In this document: one piece after another, positions 1 through 8,176 of the stretch
Position numbering within the stretch: position 1 is the first letter of the stretch
Layout: every line of letters begins with the position of its first letter
The notes under the pieces: generated by a model
The model's database searches: none
What the model was told of the DNA's origin: nothing
Seen by the model: the letters and a program-made list of their open reading frames with translations, nothing else
Position numbers and translations under genes: made by a program
IMG/VR virus record: IMGVR_UViG_3300023176_003181
Span: 1-36,971 of that record
Length of the DNA stretch: 36,971 nucleotides
Source of the DNA: a virus
Reading direction: 5' to 3' (one strand)

Positions 1-1
1 A

Positions 2-271
2 AATCCACTAACTGGTAAACATACAATATACGTACCTGATTTTTTTATTGCATATGCAGATAGAAAAGGCAAACAACGTGTAGAGCTTATAGAAGTAAAG
101 CCAGAAAATCAAACACTTAAAGAAAAACTAGGTAGAAGTAGAGCTAATCAAGCTGCTTGGATAGTTAATCAAGCAAAGTGGGAAGCAGCAAGAGCATATT
201 GTAAACAAAAAGGCATATTTTTTAGAATTATAACTGAACAAGATATTTTTCACAACGGCAAGCGACGATAA
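2..271 (+). CDS. 4: Head completion protein gp4, TnsA-like nuclease fold (5' partial)
   Basis: The frame is open from the window edge and ends at TAA 269-271, so only the C-terminal 89 residues are visible. They contain YVPDFF (Asp at visible residue 13) and LIEVKP (Glu31, Lys33), the D...E-x-K layout of a PD-(D/E)XK nuclease. The tail runs W-x-A-A-x-x-Y-C-x-x-x-G-x-x-F-x-I-x-T-E, the usual end of T4 gp4 and TnsA-N-like proteins. In T4, gp4 acts late in head maturation, before tail joining. Terminase genes follow directly, as expected in a morphogenesis block. The family call rests on motif memory, not an alignment; another PD-(D/E)XK protein is possible. Confidence 0.65.
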   Translation, partial: NPLTGKHTIYVPDFFIAYADRKGKQRVELIEVKPENQTLKEKLGRSRANQAAWIVNQAKWEAARAYCKQKGIFFRIITEQDIFHNGKRR

Positions 272-274
272 ATA
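268..274 (+). promoter_or_regulatory. Candidate T4-type late promoter (ATAAATA) for gp16
   Basis: ATAAATA sits at the stop codon of the gp4-like gene. T4 late promoters place TATAAATA at about -13 to -6, giving a start near 280 and a leader of about 21 nt. That leader carries an AAAGGA ribosome site (294-299 region) before ATG 301. A TATAAT at 284-289 is an alternative -10 element. Confidence 0.4.
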
Positions 275-300
275 ATAGTAGCATATAATGGTAAAGGACT

Positions 301-798
301 ATGACTAAAAAACTAGAAGATTTGCTTAACATGGATGACTCTAAAGAGATTATCAAACAAGCCGAAGCACAAGAAAAGGCCCAGGCTAAACACGAACTCG
401 CACATGAAGAAAGTTTTCGCGATATAGAAGACTTTGATAAAATTTCTAAAGCATTACCGCAAGTAAAAGGCTTAGGTGACAAAGCAGACTCTGAATTAGA
501 AGACATTGCCCAACGTGCTTTAACAGCATATGAAGATTTAATGGACTTAGGCATGAATGTTGAAAGTCGCTATAGTGGTCGTGTTTTTGAAGTTGCTGGT
601 AGTATGCTTAAAACTAGTTTAGATGCCAAAACTGCTAAACTAGATAAAAAACTAAAAATGATTGAGCTACAACTTAAAAAAGAAAAAATGGATAAAGATA
701 GTGGCTCAGACGAAGGTATAATTAGTGGCGAAGGATATGTAGTTACTGATCGCAACAGCCTACTAGAGAGACTTAAAGGGCTCGATAAAGATAAATAA
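301..798 (+). CDS. 16: Probable terminase small subunit (gp16-like)
   Basis: The product is 165 aa, close to T4 gp16 (164 aa). It is mostly helical and highly charged. A central segment (about 70-130) reads as a long helix followed by a coiled coil rich in Lys and Glu, as in the oligomerising core of gp16. Small terminases bind DNA and regulate the large-subunit ATPase during headful packaging. The large terminase lies 1.5 kb downstream on the same strand, with three small genes between them. There is no diagnostic motif, so the call depends on size, architecture and position. The ATG has AAAGGA 3-8 nt upstream. Confidence 0.6.
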   Translation: MTKKLEDLLNMDDSKEIIKQAEAQEKAQAKHELAHEESFRDIEDFDKISKALPQVKGLGDKADSELEDIAQRALTAYEDLMDLGMNVESRYSGRVFEVAGSMLKTSLDAKTAKLDKKLKMIELQLKKEKMDKDSGSDEGIISGEGYVVTDRNSLLERLKGLDKDK

Positions 799-820
799 CA
801 TATAACGGGAAATATGTACA

Positions 821-1333
821 ATGGAAACAAGATTTCAAGAAATATTAAATGAGTCTAAAAAGACTTACAATTTTAAAATAGGTATTGCAGGAGAGCTACC
901 AGAAGGCTGTGAAAAAAGCATTAAAACTTGCTTGGAAAAGTATAGTGTTGCTAGTATGTCTAAAGGTAAAAAGACTCCAATACAAGAACGTCCACTAGAT
1001 TTCCCCCAGCTAGAAAACATGGAAGTTACATATTTTGAAGTCGAGTTAAATTATCCTTCAACACAAACAGTATTACAAGAATATATTGGACAGTGCTGTA
1101 ATATTGATCAAGCATATATCATTGTACGTAATCCAGAAGAAATGCAAGAAAAGTATCAAGAAATGCCAGAAGATACTACTTATGAAACCTTATTAACCAA
1201 AGAAGACATGGCTGGCGAAAGCGCACAAGAAAGTGTTGGCAATAACCGTGTTATGGATCTTCTTAAAGAGTTAGAAAAAGCTCGTAAAGAACGCGAGCAC
1301 GAACCAAGTGCAGCGGCACCGGAGGCAAATTAA
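821..1333 (+). CDS. Conserved-looking phage protein of unknown function
   Basis: I do not recognise this 170-aa protein. The N-terminal 110 residues look like a compact alpha/beta fold (alternating hydrophobic strands such as NFKIGIAGEL and VTYFEVELNY). The last 40 residues are a charged helix ending in an Ala/Pro/Glu tail. A weak GGGAAA ribosome site lies 12 nt upstream of ATG 821. The next gene begins at the base after its stop codon, and a GGAGG inside its own 3' end (about 1320) serves that gene, so the two are probably co-translated. Its place between gp16 and gp17 suggests a role in packaging or heads; this is inference only. Confidence 0.75.
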   Translation: METRFQEILNESKKTYNFKIGIAGELPEGCEKSIKTCLEKYSVASMSKGKKTPIQERPLDFPQLENMEVTYFEVELNYPSTQTVLQEYIGQCCNIDQAYIIVRNPEEMQEKYQEMPEDTTYETLLTKEDMAGESAQESVGNNRVMDLLKELEKARKEREHEPSAAAPEAN

Positions 1334-2014
1334 ATGGAAATGAAAAAAATACTAGAATCTCTAGACGAATGTGGAACAATGGAAGGAATGCCAATGGCAC
1401 CGCAGCCACCGATGCCAGCAACTGAAGGCTCTCCTGTTTCAATGAATGTAAGCATCAATGCAAGTGGTAAAGATCATGTACAAGACTTAATCGATATGAT
1501 GAAGAATGCAGGTCTTAGTGATGCAAAACCTGCAGATGCAGAAATGTTACCAATGCGCAGAGATATGGAAAGACTACGTGATATCGTTGACGGTCCAAAA
1601 GACATGGACGATCTAAAGCCAGGCATGCAAAGTGAACCTTGTCCAAAATGTGGCAAAGTACACATTGGTATGAGCAGTTGCAACGATTCTATTGAAAATG
1701 ACGATGAAGCAGTAGCAGAATACGATAACGAGCCAGATGAGCGTTACGGGTCAATTGATGATATAATTGATTCAGGTGATGATTTACACAAGTCTAAAAA
1801 ATCATATCCTGCAACAGCAGGCGGTGACAATCCAATGGCTTTAGAAGACGACGAAGAAACACTAGAACAACAAATTCTTAAATCACTAAAAGACGAATAC
1901 GCAAACTTTAAAGAAGCTGATGACGAAGCTGATGACGAAGAAGGTGAATGTCCTGAATGCGGCGAGCCAGGCAAGAAAAAATTAATGGCTTGTAGCAGTT
2001 GTGGTTGTAAATAA
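1334..2014 (+). CDS. Acidic protein with two zinc-ribbon-like Cys clusters, function unknown
   Basis: The 226-aa product begins with a Met/Pro-rich stretch, then a helical region (about 50-80), then two Cys clusters: CPKC with a later SSC (about 103-117), and CPEC with CSSCGC at the very C terminus (about 205-226). These look like treble-clef or zinc-ribbon knuckles. The linker between them is strongly acidic (many DDE and EDD runs). The start codon directly follows the upstream stop and has GGAGG at about 1320-1324. Such acidic zinc proteins may act in scaffolding or DNA contact during head assembly, but the sequence does not decide this. Position between small and large terminase is the only context. 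Confidence 0.75.
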   Translation: MEMKKILESLDECGTMEGMPMAPQPPMPATEGSPVSMNVSINASGKDHVQDLIDMMKNAGLSDAKPADAEMLPMRRDMERLRDIVDGPKDMDDLKPGMQSEPCPKCGKVHIGMSSCNDSIENDDEAVAEYDNEPDERYGSIDDIIDSGDDLHKSKKSYPATAGGDNPMALEDDEETLEQQILKSLKDEYANFKEADDEADDEEGECPECGEPGKKKLMACSSCGCK

Positions 2015-2035
2015 AAAGGTATTAGGAGATAAACT

Positions 2036-2302
2036 ATGCAATATTGGGTAACAATAGACTGGGGTCCAGGAGTTGAAGATAAACCTCATGAAGCATTTGT
2101 AACTGTAGATGACAGCGAGACAAATGTTGAGGCATCTATTAAAGCACAACTACAATCAGATCACGGACTAGTACCAGAAAGTATTATGGTAGGTGGTTCT
2201 GCTCTTCCTAACGGTGGCATTCTAGCAGCAGATCCAGAAGAACCTAATAAAAAACCTGTTACAGGTGCAAGTGCTAAAGTAGGCAGTACAACTACTGTAT
2301 AA
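2036..2302 (+). CDS. Small phage protein of unknown function (88 aa)
   Basis: The first half (YWVTIDWGPG... EAFVTVDDSE) reads as beta strands around a helix. The last 35 residues are low-complexity, Gly/Pro/Ser/Thr rich and probably disordered. AGGAG at about 2022-2027 precedes ATG 2036 at a normal distance, so the start is secure. A strong intrinsic terminator follows the stop codon by about 17 nt, making this the last gene of the gp4/gp16 transcription unit. I see no motif that gives a function. Confidence 0.7.
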   Translation: MQYWVTIDWGPGVEDKPHEAFVTVDDSETNVEASIKAQLQSDHGLVPESIMVGGSALPNGGILAADPEEPNKKPVTGASAKVGSTTTV

Positions 2303-2319
2303 TAAATCCATCATAATTC

Positions 2320-2349
2320 AATAGGGCTTTCAAGCCCTATTCTTTTGGT
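2320..2349 (+). terminator. Intrinsic terminator between the gp16 block and gp17
   Basis: AATAGGGCTT (2320-2329) and AAGCCCTATT (2332-2341) are perfect complements around a 2-nt centre (in practice about 9 bp with a 4-nt loop). CTTTTGGTT follows. The hairpin lies in the only real gap between 2302 and 2361. Confidence 0.8.
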
Positions 2350-2355
2350 TAAATA
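2349..2355 (+). promoter_or_regulatory. Candidate late promoter (TTAAATA) for gp17, predicted leaderless start
   Basis: TTAAATAC lies just after the terminator. With the last A at -6, the predicted +1 is 2361, exactly the A of the gp17 ATG. No ribosome binding site is visible, which fits a leaderless message. Confidence 0.5.
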
Positions 2356-2360
2356 CTAGC

Positions 2361-3941
2361 ATGAGTAAGAGTTTAGACGGCGTATTAACCAAAAAAGCCA
2401 ATACTAAAGAAACATATACTGAAGCGCAAATACAGGACCTAGCAAAGTGTATGGATCCTGATGAAGGTTATCTTCACTTTGCACGTAAGTTTGCATATAT
2501 TCAACATCCAGTAAAAGGTAAACTTTTATTTGACCCTTACGAATACCAATTACGGTTAATGCATTCATATCATAGTTATAGATTTAACATTAACATGATG
2601 CCTAGGCAGACAGGTAAAACTACTTGTGCTGCAATTTATTTGGCATGGTATGCTATGTTTAATCCAGATCAGACTATTCTAATTGCTGCACACAAATACA
2701 CAGGTGCACAGGAAATTATGGCACGTATTCGCTATGTATATGAAACATGTCCAGATCATATTAGAGCAGGTGTTACAAGTTATAACAAAGGTAGCATCGA
2801 ATTTGAAAATGGATCACGTATTGTAAGTCAAACAACTACAGGCAACACAGGACGTGGTATGTCTATCTCGCTACTATACTGTGACGAGTTTGCGTTTGTG
2901 CAACCTAACATTGCGGAAGAGTTTTGGACTTCAATATCTCCTACACTAGCAACAGGTGGTCGTGCTATTATTACTAGCACACCTAACTCAGATGAAGATA
3001 CATTTGCTACTATTTGGAAACAAGCAGAACAAAAGTTTGATGAATACGGAAACGAAAGCGAAGTAGGCATAAACGGATTCCATGCATTTAGGGCAAGTTG
3101 GGAAGAACATCCTGATAGAGATGAAAAATGGCGTGATGATGAGATTGGACGTATTGGTGAAGAAAAGTTCCGTCGTGAATACGGATGTGAATTCTTAGTA
3201 TTTGACGAAACACTCATTAACTCAATTAAACTTGCTGCAATGGAAGGTAATAGTCCTATACTTAATATGGGACAAACACGTTGGTATAAAAAACCTACCA
3301 GTCAATATACATATGCAGTAGCACTTGATCCTTCAATGGGTACAGGTGGAGATTATGCTGCAATACAAGTATGGGAATTACCTAGTTACGAACAAGTTGC
3401 TGAATGGCAGCACAATCAAACAGGTATACCTGGGCAGATAAGAATTTTAAGTGATATTTGTAAGTATATAGAACAAGAAATTAAATCAGCAAATAGCATA
3501 TATTGGAGTGTTGAGAATAATGGTATAGGCGAAGCGGCACTAATCGTTATAAACGATTTTGGGGAAGAGAACATTCCGGGGTTGTTCGTTAGTGAACCCA
3601 TAAGAAAGGGTCACGTTAGGAAGTTCCGCAAAGGCTTTAACACCACACATTCAACAAAAATTACTGCTTGTAGTCGCTTAAAGACTATGGTAGAAAATGA
3701 TAAAATGATTATACACAGCAAGCCTTTTATATCAGAACTAAAAGGCTATGTTGCTACAGGATCAAGTTATCAAGCAAAATCAGGAATGACTGACGATTTG
3801 ATAAGTGCAACACTACTTGCTATAAGAATGATGGCAGTATTAAAAGATTGGGATCCAAGAGTGTATAATACGTTTAATCAAGCAGAACATATTGAAGATT
3901 ATGAAATGCCTATGCCAATCTTCATAAGTAGTAACATATGA
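2361..3941 (+). CDS. 17: Terminase large subunit gp17 (packaging ATPase and nuclease)
   Basis: The product is 526 aa (T4 gp17 is 610). The N-terminal ATPase has a Walker A, PRQTGKTT (81-88), and a Walker B, LLYCDEF (171-177), followed by the coupling-type STPNS (206-210). The C-terminal RNase H-like nuclease has ALDPSMGTGGDYAA (Asp323, Asp331), SVENNG (Glu385) and MTDDL (Asp478/479), which together supply the metal-binding acids. In the packaging motor gp17 cuts the concatemer and pumps DNA into the prohead through the portal. The gene starts after a terminator and a late-type promoter with no Shine-Dalgarno, so it is transcribed separately from gp16 and perhaps as a leaderless mRNA. Confidence 0.97.
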   Translation: MSKSLDGVLTKKANTKETYTEAQIQDLAKCMDPDEGYLHFARKFAYIQHPVKGKLLFDPYEYQLRLMHSYHSYRFNINMMPRQTGKTTCAAIYLAWYAMFNPDQTILIAAHKYTGAQEIMARIRYVYETCPDHIRAGVTSYNKGSIEFENGSRIVSQTTTGNTGRGMSISLLYCDEFAFVQPNIAEEFWTSISPTLATGGRAIITSTPNSDEDTFATIWKQAEQKFDEYGNESEVGINGFHAFRASWEEHPDRDEKWRDDEIGRIGEEKFRREYGCEFLVFDETLINSIKLAAMEGNSPILNMGQTRWYKKPTSQYTYAVALDPSMGTGGDYAAIQVWELPSYEQVAEWQHNQTGIPGQIRILSDICKYIEQEIKSANSIYWSVENNGIGEAALIVINDFGEENIPGLFVSEPIRKGHVRKFRKGFNTTHSTKITACSRLKTMVENDKMIIHSKPFISELKGYVATGSSYQAKSGMTDDLISATLLAIRMMAVLKDWDPRVYNTFNQAEHIEDYEMPMPIFISSNI

Positions 3942-3947
3942 TAAATA
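3941..3947 (+). promoter_or_regulatory. Candidate late promoter (ATAAATA) for the 644-aa gene
   Basis: ATAAATAC directly follows the gp17 stop. The predicted +1 is 3953, one base from ATG 3952. No ribosome site is visible. Confidence 0.5.
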
Positions 3948-3951
3948 CAAT

Positions 3952-5886
3952 ATGCAGAACTTAGACTTAATAGCAGACGAACTTTTTAACAAAATACGTG
4001 GACGTTTTCCTAGTGTTACTATTGGTGACGAGGAAGGCAATGTAACCAATGAGCCTAAACTAGCTCGTTATTTTGATTTTAACTTTATGAATGAAGGTCG
4101 CCCTGTTGGTAAAGTTAGTATAAGTTTAGATAATAAAAATATAGCAGTTGTATACGGTGAAGATTTAGTTGCTAACGAAGGCGACATTACTAAAAACAAT
4201 TGGTATAACTTTTTAAAAGAATTGCGTATGTTTGCTAGAAAGCGAGCACTAACATTTGATACTAGAGATATTACAAAGTCAAACTTAAATAGTAGAGATT
4301 ATAAATTTTTAGCAAAAAACCGTGGCGGGGAAGAGAACATGACAGAATCTAAAATGTATGGCACATCAAGAGTAAGTTATCAAGATTTTGATGGAGCACG
4401 TTTGATGATCAAACACACAGAAAGTATTGATCAAGTAGCACCAGGAGGCAGAGCAAAGAAAGTTGGCGGCCTTTATATTGAAAGTTCAGAAGGTGAAAGA
4501 TTCAAATATCCTTACAAGCATCTAACAGGCGCAAGAGCAATGGCACGCCACGTTGCAGAAGGCGGCAATGCTTATGATGATTTTGGTAAGCATATTGTAA
4601 GTATGTCAGAAGAAATGAACAAACTACGCAAGTTTAAAACTTACATGGGACGATCAGCAGTAATGGCAGAAAGCCTAGCAGGTTACATGGATGTTGTCAA
4701 AGAACGTATCGCCACAGTTAAAAAGACACTAGAATCTCTACAAAAGCCAGCATACTACAAAGAAGCATTTGAAGGTTTTGAAACTGCTGTACTAGAAGAA
4801 GTTCCTAGTGATGTTGCTGAAAACTGGATCGATCAATTAACTATTAAACAGTTTAACGAAGAACTAGCAGACGTGTTCCCTTACATTTACAAACTAGTAA
4901 GCGAAGCAACTAAAGCAGAAGAACTAACTGCTGAAGATTTAATGAATGAAAAAGATCCTTGCTGGAAAGGCTACAAGCAAATTGGTATGAAGAAAAAAGG
5001 TGGCAAAGAAGTTCCTAACTGTGTACCAGAAGAACTAGAATTAGAATCAGCATTTGAAAAGTCAATGGGTCAGTTTGCAGAAGGTGCAGGCGAATACAGT
5101 TATAGATTAGAATATAACGGTGAAGAAAATGGTTATACAAAACATAAACTCATTATTACATCTCCAGAAGGGAAAACTAAAGAAGTTGCAGACGACTTTA
5201 CATACTTTGATACTGAAGACCCAGAAGAACTACAAGCAGAATTAGAATCTTGGTTCAATAAAGGACACGGTGTAGGCGATGAAGATATGGACGAAGGGTT
5301 TGACCCAGAAGAGTTTGAAGGCGAATTTGATTATGAAGGTGTAGGTGACGATGGCGAAACTACTCCTTGCGTAGTAAGTTACACAGCTAAGGTTGACGAC
5401 ATGGGAAGACCAGTTGTTGATCCTAAATCAATTAGCATAGATTGTCAACAAGACGGTAACAGCAAATTAGGTTTTGATGCTGACATGGATCTTGAAATGC
5501 AAGACATGAAAGAACTCCTACAAATGGCACAAGAAGATGCGGACGAAATGTGGGATTCACGTGATAACAAATATGCACACGGTGAAGCAGACGATGATAC
5601 AATTGATGTTAAAATGACACCAGACAGCGGCATTGAAAAGGCTGATAAAGAAGAACAAAAGACACCATTAGGCGAATTTATACTAAGTTACTACGACAGA
5701 GAAACAGGCGAGTTTCCAAAAGGCGAAACAGCAGTACTTACTATGGTAGAGAAAGACTACGGTGAAAAATTTATTGAACCTGCTAAACAGTTTATTATGC
5801 GTGTATACGAAGTAACTGAGCAGTACAGAGAACCTGAAGTAAACCCAGAATTCGAAAGAATGAGAGAACTAGCAGGACTTAGATAA
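3952..5886 (+). CDS. Large protein of unknown function, probably virion-related
   Basis: This 644-aa acidic protein shows no enzyme motif. Residues 1-125 look like a separate folded domain (DFNFM...GRPVGKVSISLDN..., ending near LAKNRGG). A second region (about 135-205) has many Lys/Arg. A helical stretch (205-330) follows. At 335-361 lies a Cys-containing segment, DPCWKGY...GMKKK...PNCVP, which looks like a short self-contained motif. The rest is Asp/Glu-rich with beta-strand patterns (e.g. YSYRLEYNGEENGYTKHKL). A late-type promoter and its place after gp17 suggest a structural or assembly role. Size and acidity would also suit an internal or scaffold-like protein. I cannot assign it further. 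Confidence 0.75.
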   Translation: MQNLDLIADELFNKIRGRFPSVTIGDEEGNVTNEPKLARYFDFNFMNEGRPVGKVSISLDNKNIAVVYGEDLVANEGDITKNNWYNFLKELRMFARKRALTFDTRDITKSNLNSRDYKFLAKNRGGEENMTESKMYGTSRVSYQDFDGARLMIKHTESIDQVAPGGRAKKVGGLYIESSEGERFKYPYKHLTGARAMARHVAEGGNAYDDFGKHIVSMSEEMNKLRKFKTYMGRSAVMAESLAGYMDVVKERIATVKKTLESLQKPAYYKEAFEGFETAVLEEVPSDVAENWIDQLTIKQFNEELADVFPYIYKLVSEATKAEELTAEDLMNEKDPCWKGYKQIGMKKKGGKEVPNCVPEELELESAFEKSMGQFAEGAGEYSYRLEYNGEENGYTKHKLIITSPEGKTKEVADDFTYFDTEDPEELQAELESWFNKGHGVGDEDMDEGFDPEEFEGEFDYEGVGDDGETTPCVVSYTAKVDDMGRPVVDPKSISIDCQQDGNSKLGFDADMDLEMQDMKELLQMAQEDADEMWDSRDNKYAHGEADDDTIDVKMTPDSGIEKADKEEQKTPLGEFILSYYDRETGEFPKGETAVLTMVEKDYGEKFIEPAKQFIMRVYEVTEQYREPEVNPEFERMRELAGLR

Positions 5887-5893
5887 ATAAAAT

Positions 5894-5916
5894 TGGATGG
5901 ATAATCCATTGATTTT
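5894..5916 (+). terminator. Weak intrinsic terminator before gp32
   Basis: TGGAT (5894-5898), GGATA loop, ATCCA (5904-5908), then TTGATTTTTT. The stem is only 5 bp, so efficiency is doubtful. A second T run (5924-5930) follows. Confidence 0.45.
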
Positions 5917-5940
5917 TTGCAAGTTTTTTTAAGAAAAGAC

Positions 5941-5969
5941 TTGACATTGTTTGTAGTATAGCATATAAT
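5941..5969 (+). promoter_or_regulatory. Consensus sigma70 promoter for gp32
   Basis: TTGACA (5941-5946), exactly 17 bp, TATAAT (5964-5969). Predicted +1 is about 5976, giving a leader of about 56 nt with AGGAGG at 6019-6024. This is the one perfect sigma70 promoter in the window with a conventional leader. Confidence 0.85.
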
Positions 5970-6031
5970 AAGAACTGTGCTGCAAACAAATAGGCACAAA
6001 GCACATAGGCATAACAATAGGAGGCACAACT

Positions 6032-7027
6032 ATGGCATCATTAGCAGAAATCCGAGCAAAGCTCAAAGAGCAAGAAAACAACGCATCCGGTAACCGCAGT
6101 TCAGGCGGTGGTGATAACAGCATTTACCCATTTTGGAATATTAAAGAAGGCGATAGCGCAACGCTACGTTTCCTTCCTGATGGCAACGCTGATAACACTT
6201 TCTTTTGGCAAGAGCGTTTGGTAATTAAACTACCATTTGCAGGCGTCAAAGGTCAAACTGATTCACGTCCGGTACAAGTACAAATTCCATGTATGGAAAT
6301 GTATGGCGAGACATGTAACATTCTTAATGAAGTACGTGGCTGGTTCAAAGATCCATCACTAGAAGATATGGGTCGTAAGTACTGGAAGAAGCGTTCATAT
6401 ATCTTCCAAGGCTTTGTTGTGGATAATCCACTAGCGGACGATGAAGCACCTGAGAATCCAATCAGACGCTTTATTATTGGTCCACAAATCTTCCAAATTA
6501 TTAAACAGGCTCTAATGGATCCTGATATGGAAGAGTTGCCAACAGATTACACAGCAGGTGTAGACTTCCGTCTTAACAAAACATCTAAAGGCGGGTATGC
6601 AGATTACTCAACATCAAACTGGGCTCGTAGAGATCGTCCACTTAACGATGCTGAAATGCAGGCAGTTAACACACACGGCTTGTTTAATCTAAGTGACTTC
6701 CTACCTAAAAAGCCAGGTGAAGTAGAACTCAAAGTAATGCAAGAAATGTTTGAAGCGTCAGTAGACGGTGAAGCATTTGACATGGACCGTTGGGGTAACT
6801 ACTTCCGTCCAGCAGGTATGGCGGCACGTACAGGCGATCCAGTAGCACCAGCGGCTACTACTCCTGCACCAGCGGCAGCACCTACACCAGCACCAGCGGC
6901 AGCACCTGCTCCAGTAGCAGAGGCAGCACCAGTAGCAACTCCAGCACCAGAGGCTGAAGCAGCTCCTGCAGAAGGTGGCAATGCTCAAGACATTCTAGCA
7001 ATGATTAGAGCACGTCAAGGACAATAA
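6032..7027 (+). CDS. 32: Single-stranded DNA-binding protein gp32
   Basis: The 331-aa protein has a basic N-terminal helix for cooperative binding (SLAEIRAKLKEQ), then the OB-fold core with aromatic strands (IYPFWNIKEGDSATLRFLP, about 31-49, and WKKRSYIFQGFVVDNP near 118-135). It coats ssDNA during replication and recombination and recruits UvsX, UvsY and the helicase. Residues of about 269-315 are an Ala/Pro tandem linker, ending in a short tail GNAQDILAMIRARQ instead of the very acidic T4 tail. Only two Cys (87, 95) occupy the region of T4's zinc site, so that site looks incomplete. It has its own strong promoter, an ideal AGGAGG, and a terminator before uvsX, as suits a highly expressed gene. 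Confidence 0.9.
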   Translation: MASLAEIRAKLKEQENNASGNRSSGGGDNSIYPFWNIKEGDSATLRFLPDGNADNTFFWQERLVIKLPFAGVKGQTDSRPVQVQIPCMEMYGETCNILNEVRGWFKDPSLEDMGRKYWKKRSYIFQGFVVDNPLADDEAPENPIRRFIIGPQIFQIIKQALMDPDMEELPTDYTAGVDFRLNKTSKGGYADYSTSNWARRDRPLNDAEMQAVNTHGLFNLSDFLPKKPGEVELKVMQEMFEASVDGEAFDMDRWGNYFRPAGMAARTGDPVAPAATTPAPAAAPTPAPAAAPAPVAEAAPVATPAPEAEAAPAEGGNAQDILAMIRARQGQ

Positions 7028-7034
7028 GAAACTA

Positions 7035-7068
7035 TATGGGGGCTGTATAGCAGTCCCCATACGCTTTT
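7035..7068 (+). terminator. Intrinsic terminator between gp32 and uvsX
   Basis: TATGGGGGCTG (7035-7045) pairs with CAGTCCCCATA (7051-7061) with one G-U and a TATAG loop, then CGCTTTTTAG. It probably attenuates gp32 transcripts before uvsX. Confidence 0.85.
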
Positions 7069-7083
7069 TAGATAGGAGGCATT

Positions 7084-8172
7084 ATGGCAACTAAGGCGTT
7101 TGATCCTACAAAGTTTAGGACAGCATTAACAAAATCCATTACAGGTATGAGTGCAGGATTTAACGATCCAACTGATTGGGTTAGTACAGGTAACTATGCA
7201 CTCAACTATCTTATTTCAGGAGACTTCCATAGAGGTGTTCCAATGGGTAAGGTAACAGTATTTGCAGGTGAATCTGGTGCAGGTAAAAGTTATATCTGTG
7301 CAGGTAACATTGTAAAATACGCACAAGAACAAGGCATTTTTGTAGTTCTTATTGACTCAGAAAATGCACTTGATGAGGCTTGGCTACATGCATTAGACGT
7401 AGACACAAGCGAAGAAAAACTACTTAAACTTAATATGTCAATGATTGATGACGTTGCTAAAACTATTAGTGTGTTTATGAACGACTATAAAGCAATGCCA
7501 GAAGAAGACCGTCCAAAGGTTCTTTTTGTTATCGATAGTTTGGGTATGTTGCTAACACCTACTGATGTTGATCAGTTTAACAAGGGTGATATGAAAGGTG
7601 ATATGGGTCGTAAGCCTAAGGCATTGACTTCACTTGTTCGTAACACTGTAAACATGATTGGCTCACACAATGTTGGCTTAGTATGTACTAACCATACATA
7701 CGCATCACAAGATATGTTTGATCCAGATGATAAGATTTCAGGTGGACAAGGATTTATCTATGCGTCATCTATTGTAGTTGCAATGAAGAAATTGAAACTA
7801 AAAGAAGATGAAGATGGTAACAAGATCAGTGAAGTACGAGGTATTCGTGCAGGCTGTAAGGTTATGAAGACACGTTATGCAAAACCATTTGAAGGTGTAC
7901 AAGTTAAGATTCCATACGAAACAGGTATGAATCCATATAGTGGACTTGTAGAATTGTTTGAAGCAAAAGGTGTTATTGAAAAGTCTGGTAACCGGTTAAA
8001 GTATGTTACAAGTGAAAATGAAGAACTACTTGAATACCGTAAAAACTGGACAGGCGAACTGCTCGATAAGGTTATGTCAGATTATCTCATTAAAGAAGCT
8101 TCTGTGGTAAATACCTCTGATGAAGAAGTCAACTTAGATGAAGCTGACGAATTGCAACCAATCGAGGAGTAA
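7084..8172 (+). CDS. uvsX: UvsX, RecA-like recombinase
   Basis: The 362-aa product carries the RecA fold with Walker A GESGAGKS (62-69). A Walker B strand lies at VLFVIDSLGML, and the L2-like region contains HTYASQDMFDPDDKISGGQG. UvsX forms filaments on ssDNA and drives strand exchange and recombination-dependent replication in T4-like phages. AGGAGG (7074-7079) fixes ATG 7084. The downstream genes, a 76-aa acidic protein and UvsY, follow with gaps of 4 nt or less in most cases, forming a recombination operon. The tail is acidic, as is common for interaction surfaces. Confidence 0.95.
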   Translation: MATKAFDPTKFRTALTKSITGMSAGFNDPTDWVSTGNYALNYLISGDFHRGVPMGKVTVFAGESGAGKSYICAGNIVKYAQEQGIFVVLIDSENALDEAWLHALDVDTSEEKLLKLNMSMIDDVAKTISVFMNDYKAMPEEDRPKVLFVIDSLGMLLTPTDVDQFNKGDMKGDMGRKPKALTSLVRNTVNMIGSHNVGLVCTNHTYASQDMFDPDDKISGGQGFIYASSIVVAMKKLKLKEDEDGNKISEVRGIRAGCKVMKTRYAKPFEGVQVKIPYETGMNPYSGLVELFEAKGVIEKSGNRLKYVTSENEELLEYRKNWTGELLDKVMSDYLIKEASVVNTSDEEVNLDEADELQPIEE

Positions 8173-8176
8173 TTTT

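Noticed and set aside
6758-6988. Minus-strand frames opposite the gp32 linker (Cys/Trp-rich and Ala/Gly-rich)
   Set aside because: They are shadows of the Ala/Pro tandem codons in gp32, with low-complexity content and no promoter or ribosome site.
8108-8122. TAAATA box followed by an ATG inside the uvsX 3' end
   Set aside because: The spacing is 7 nt, and the frame stops after five codons, so it is probably chance.
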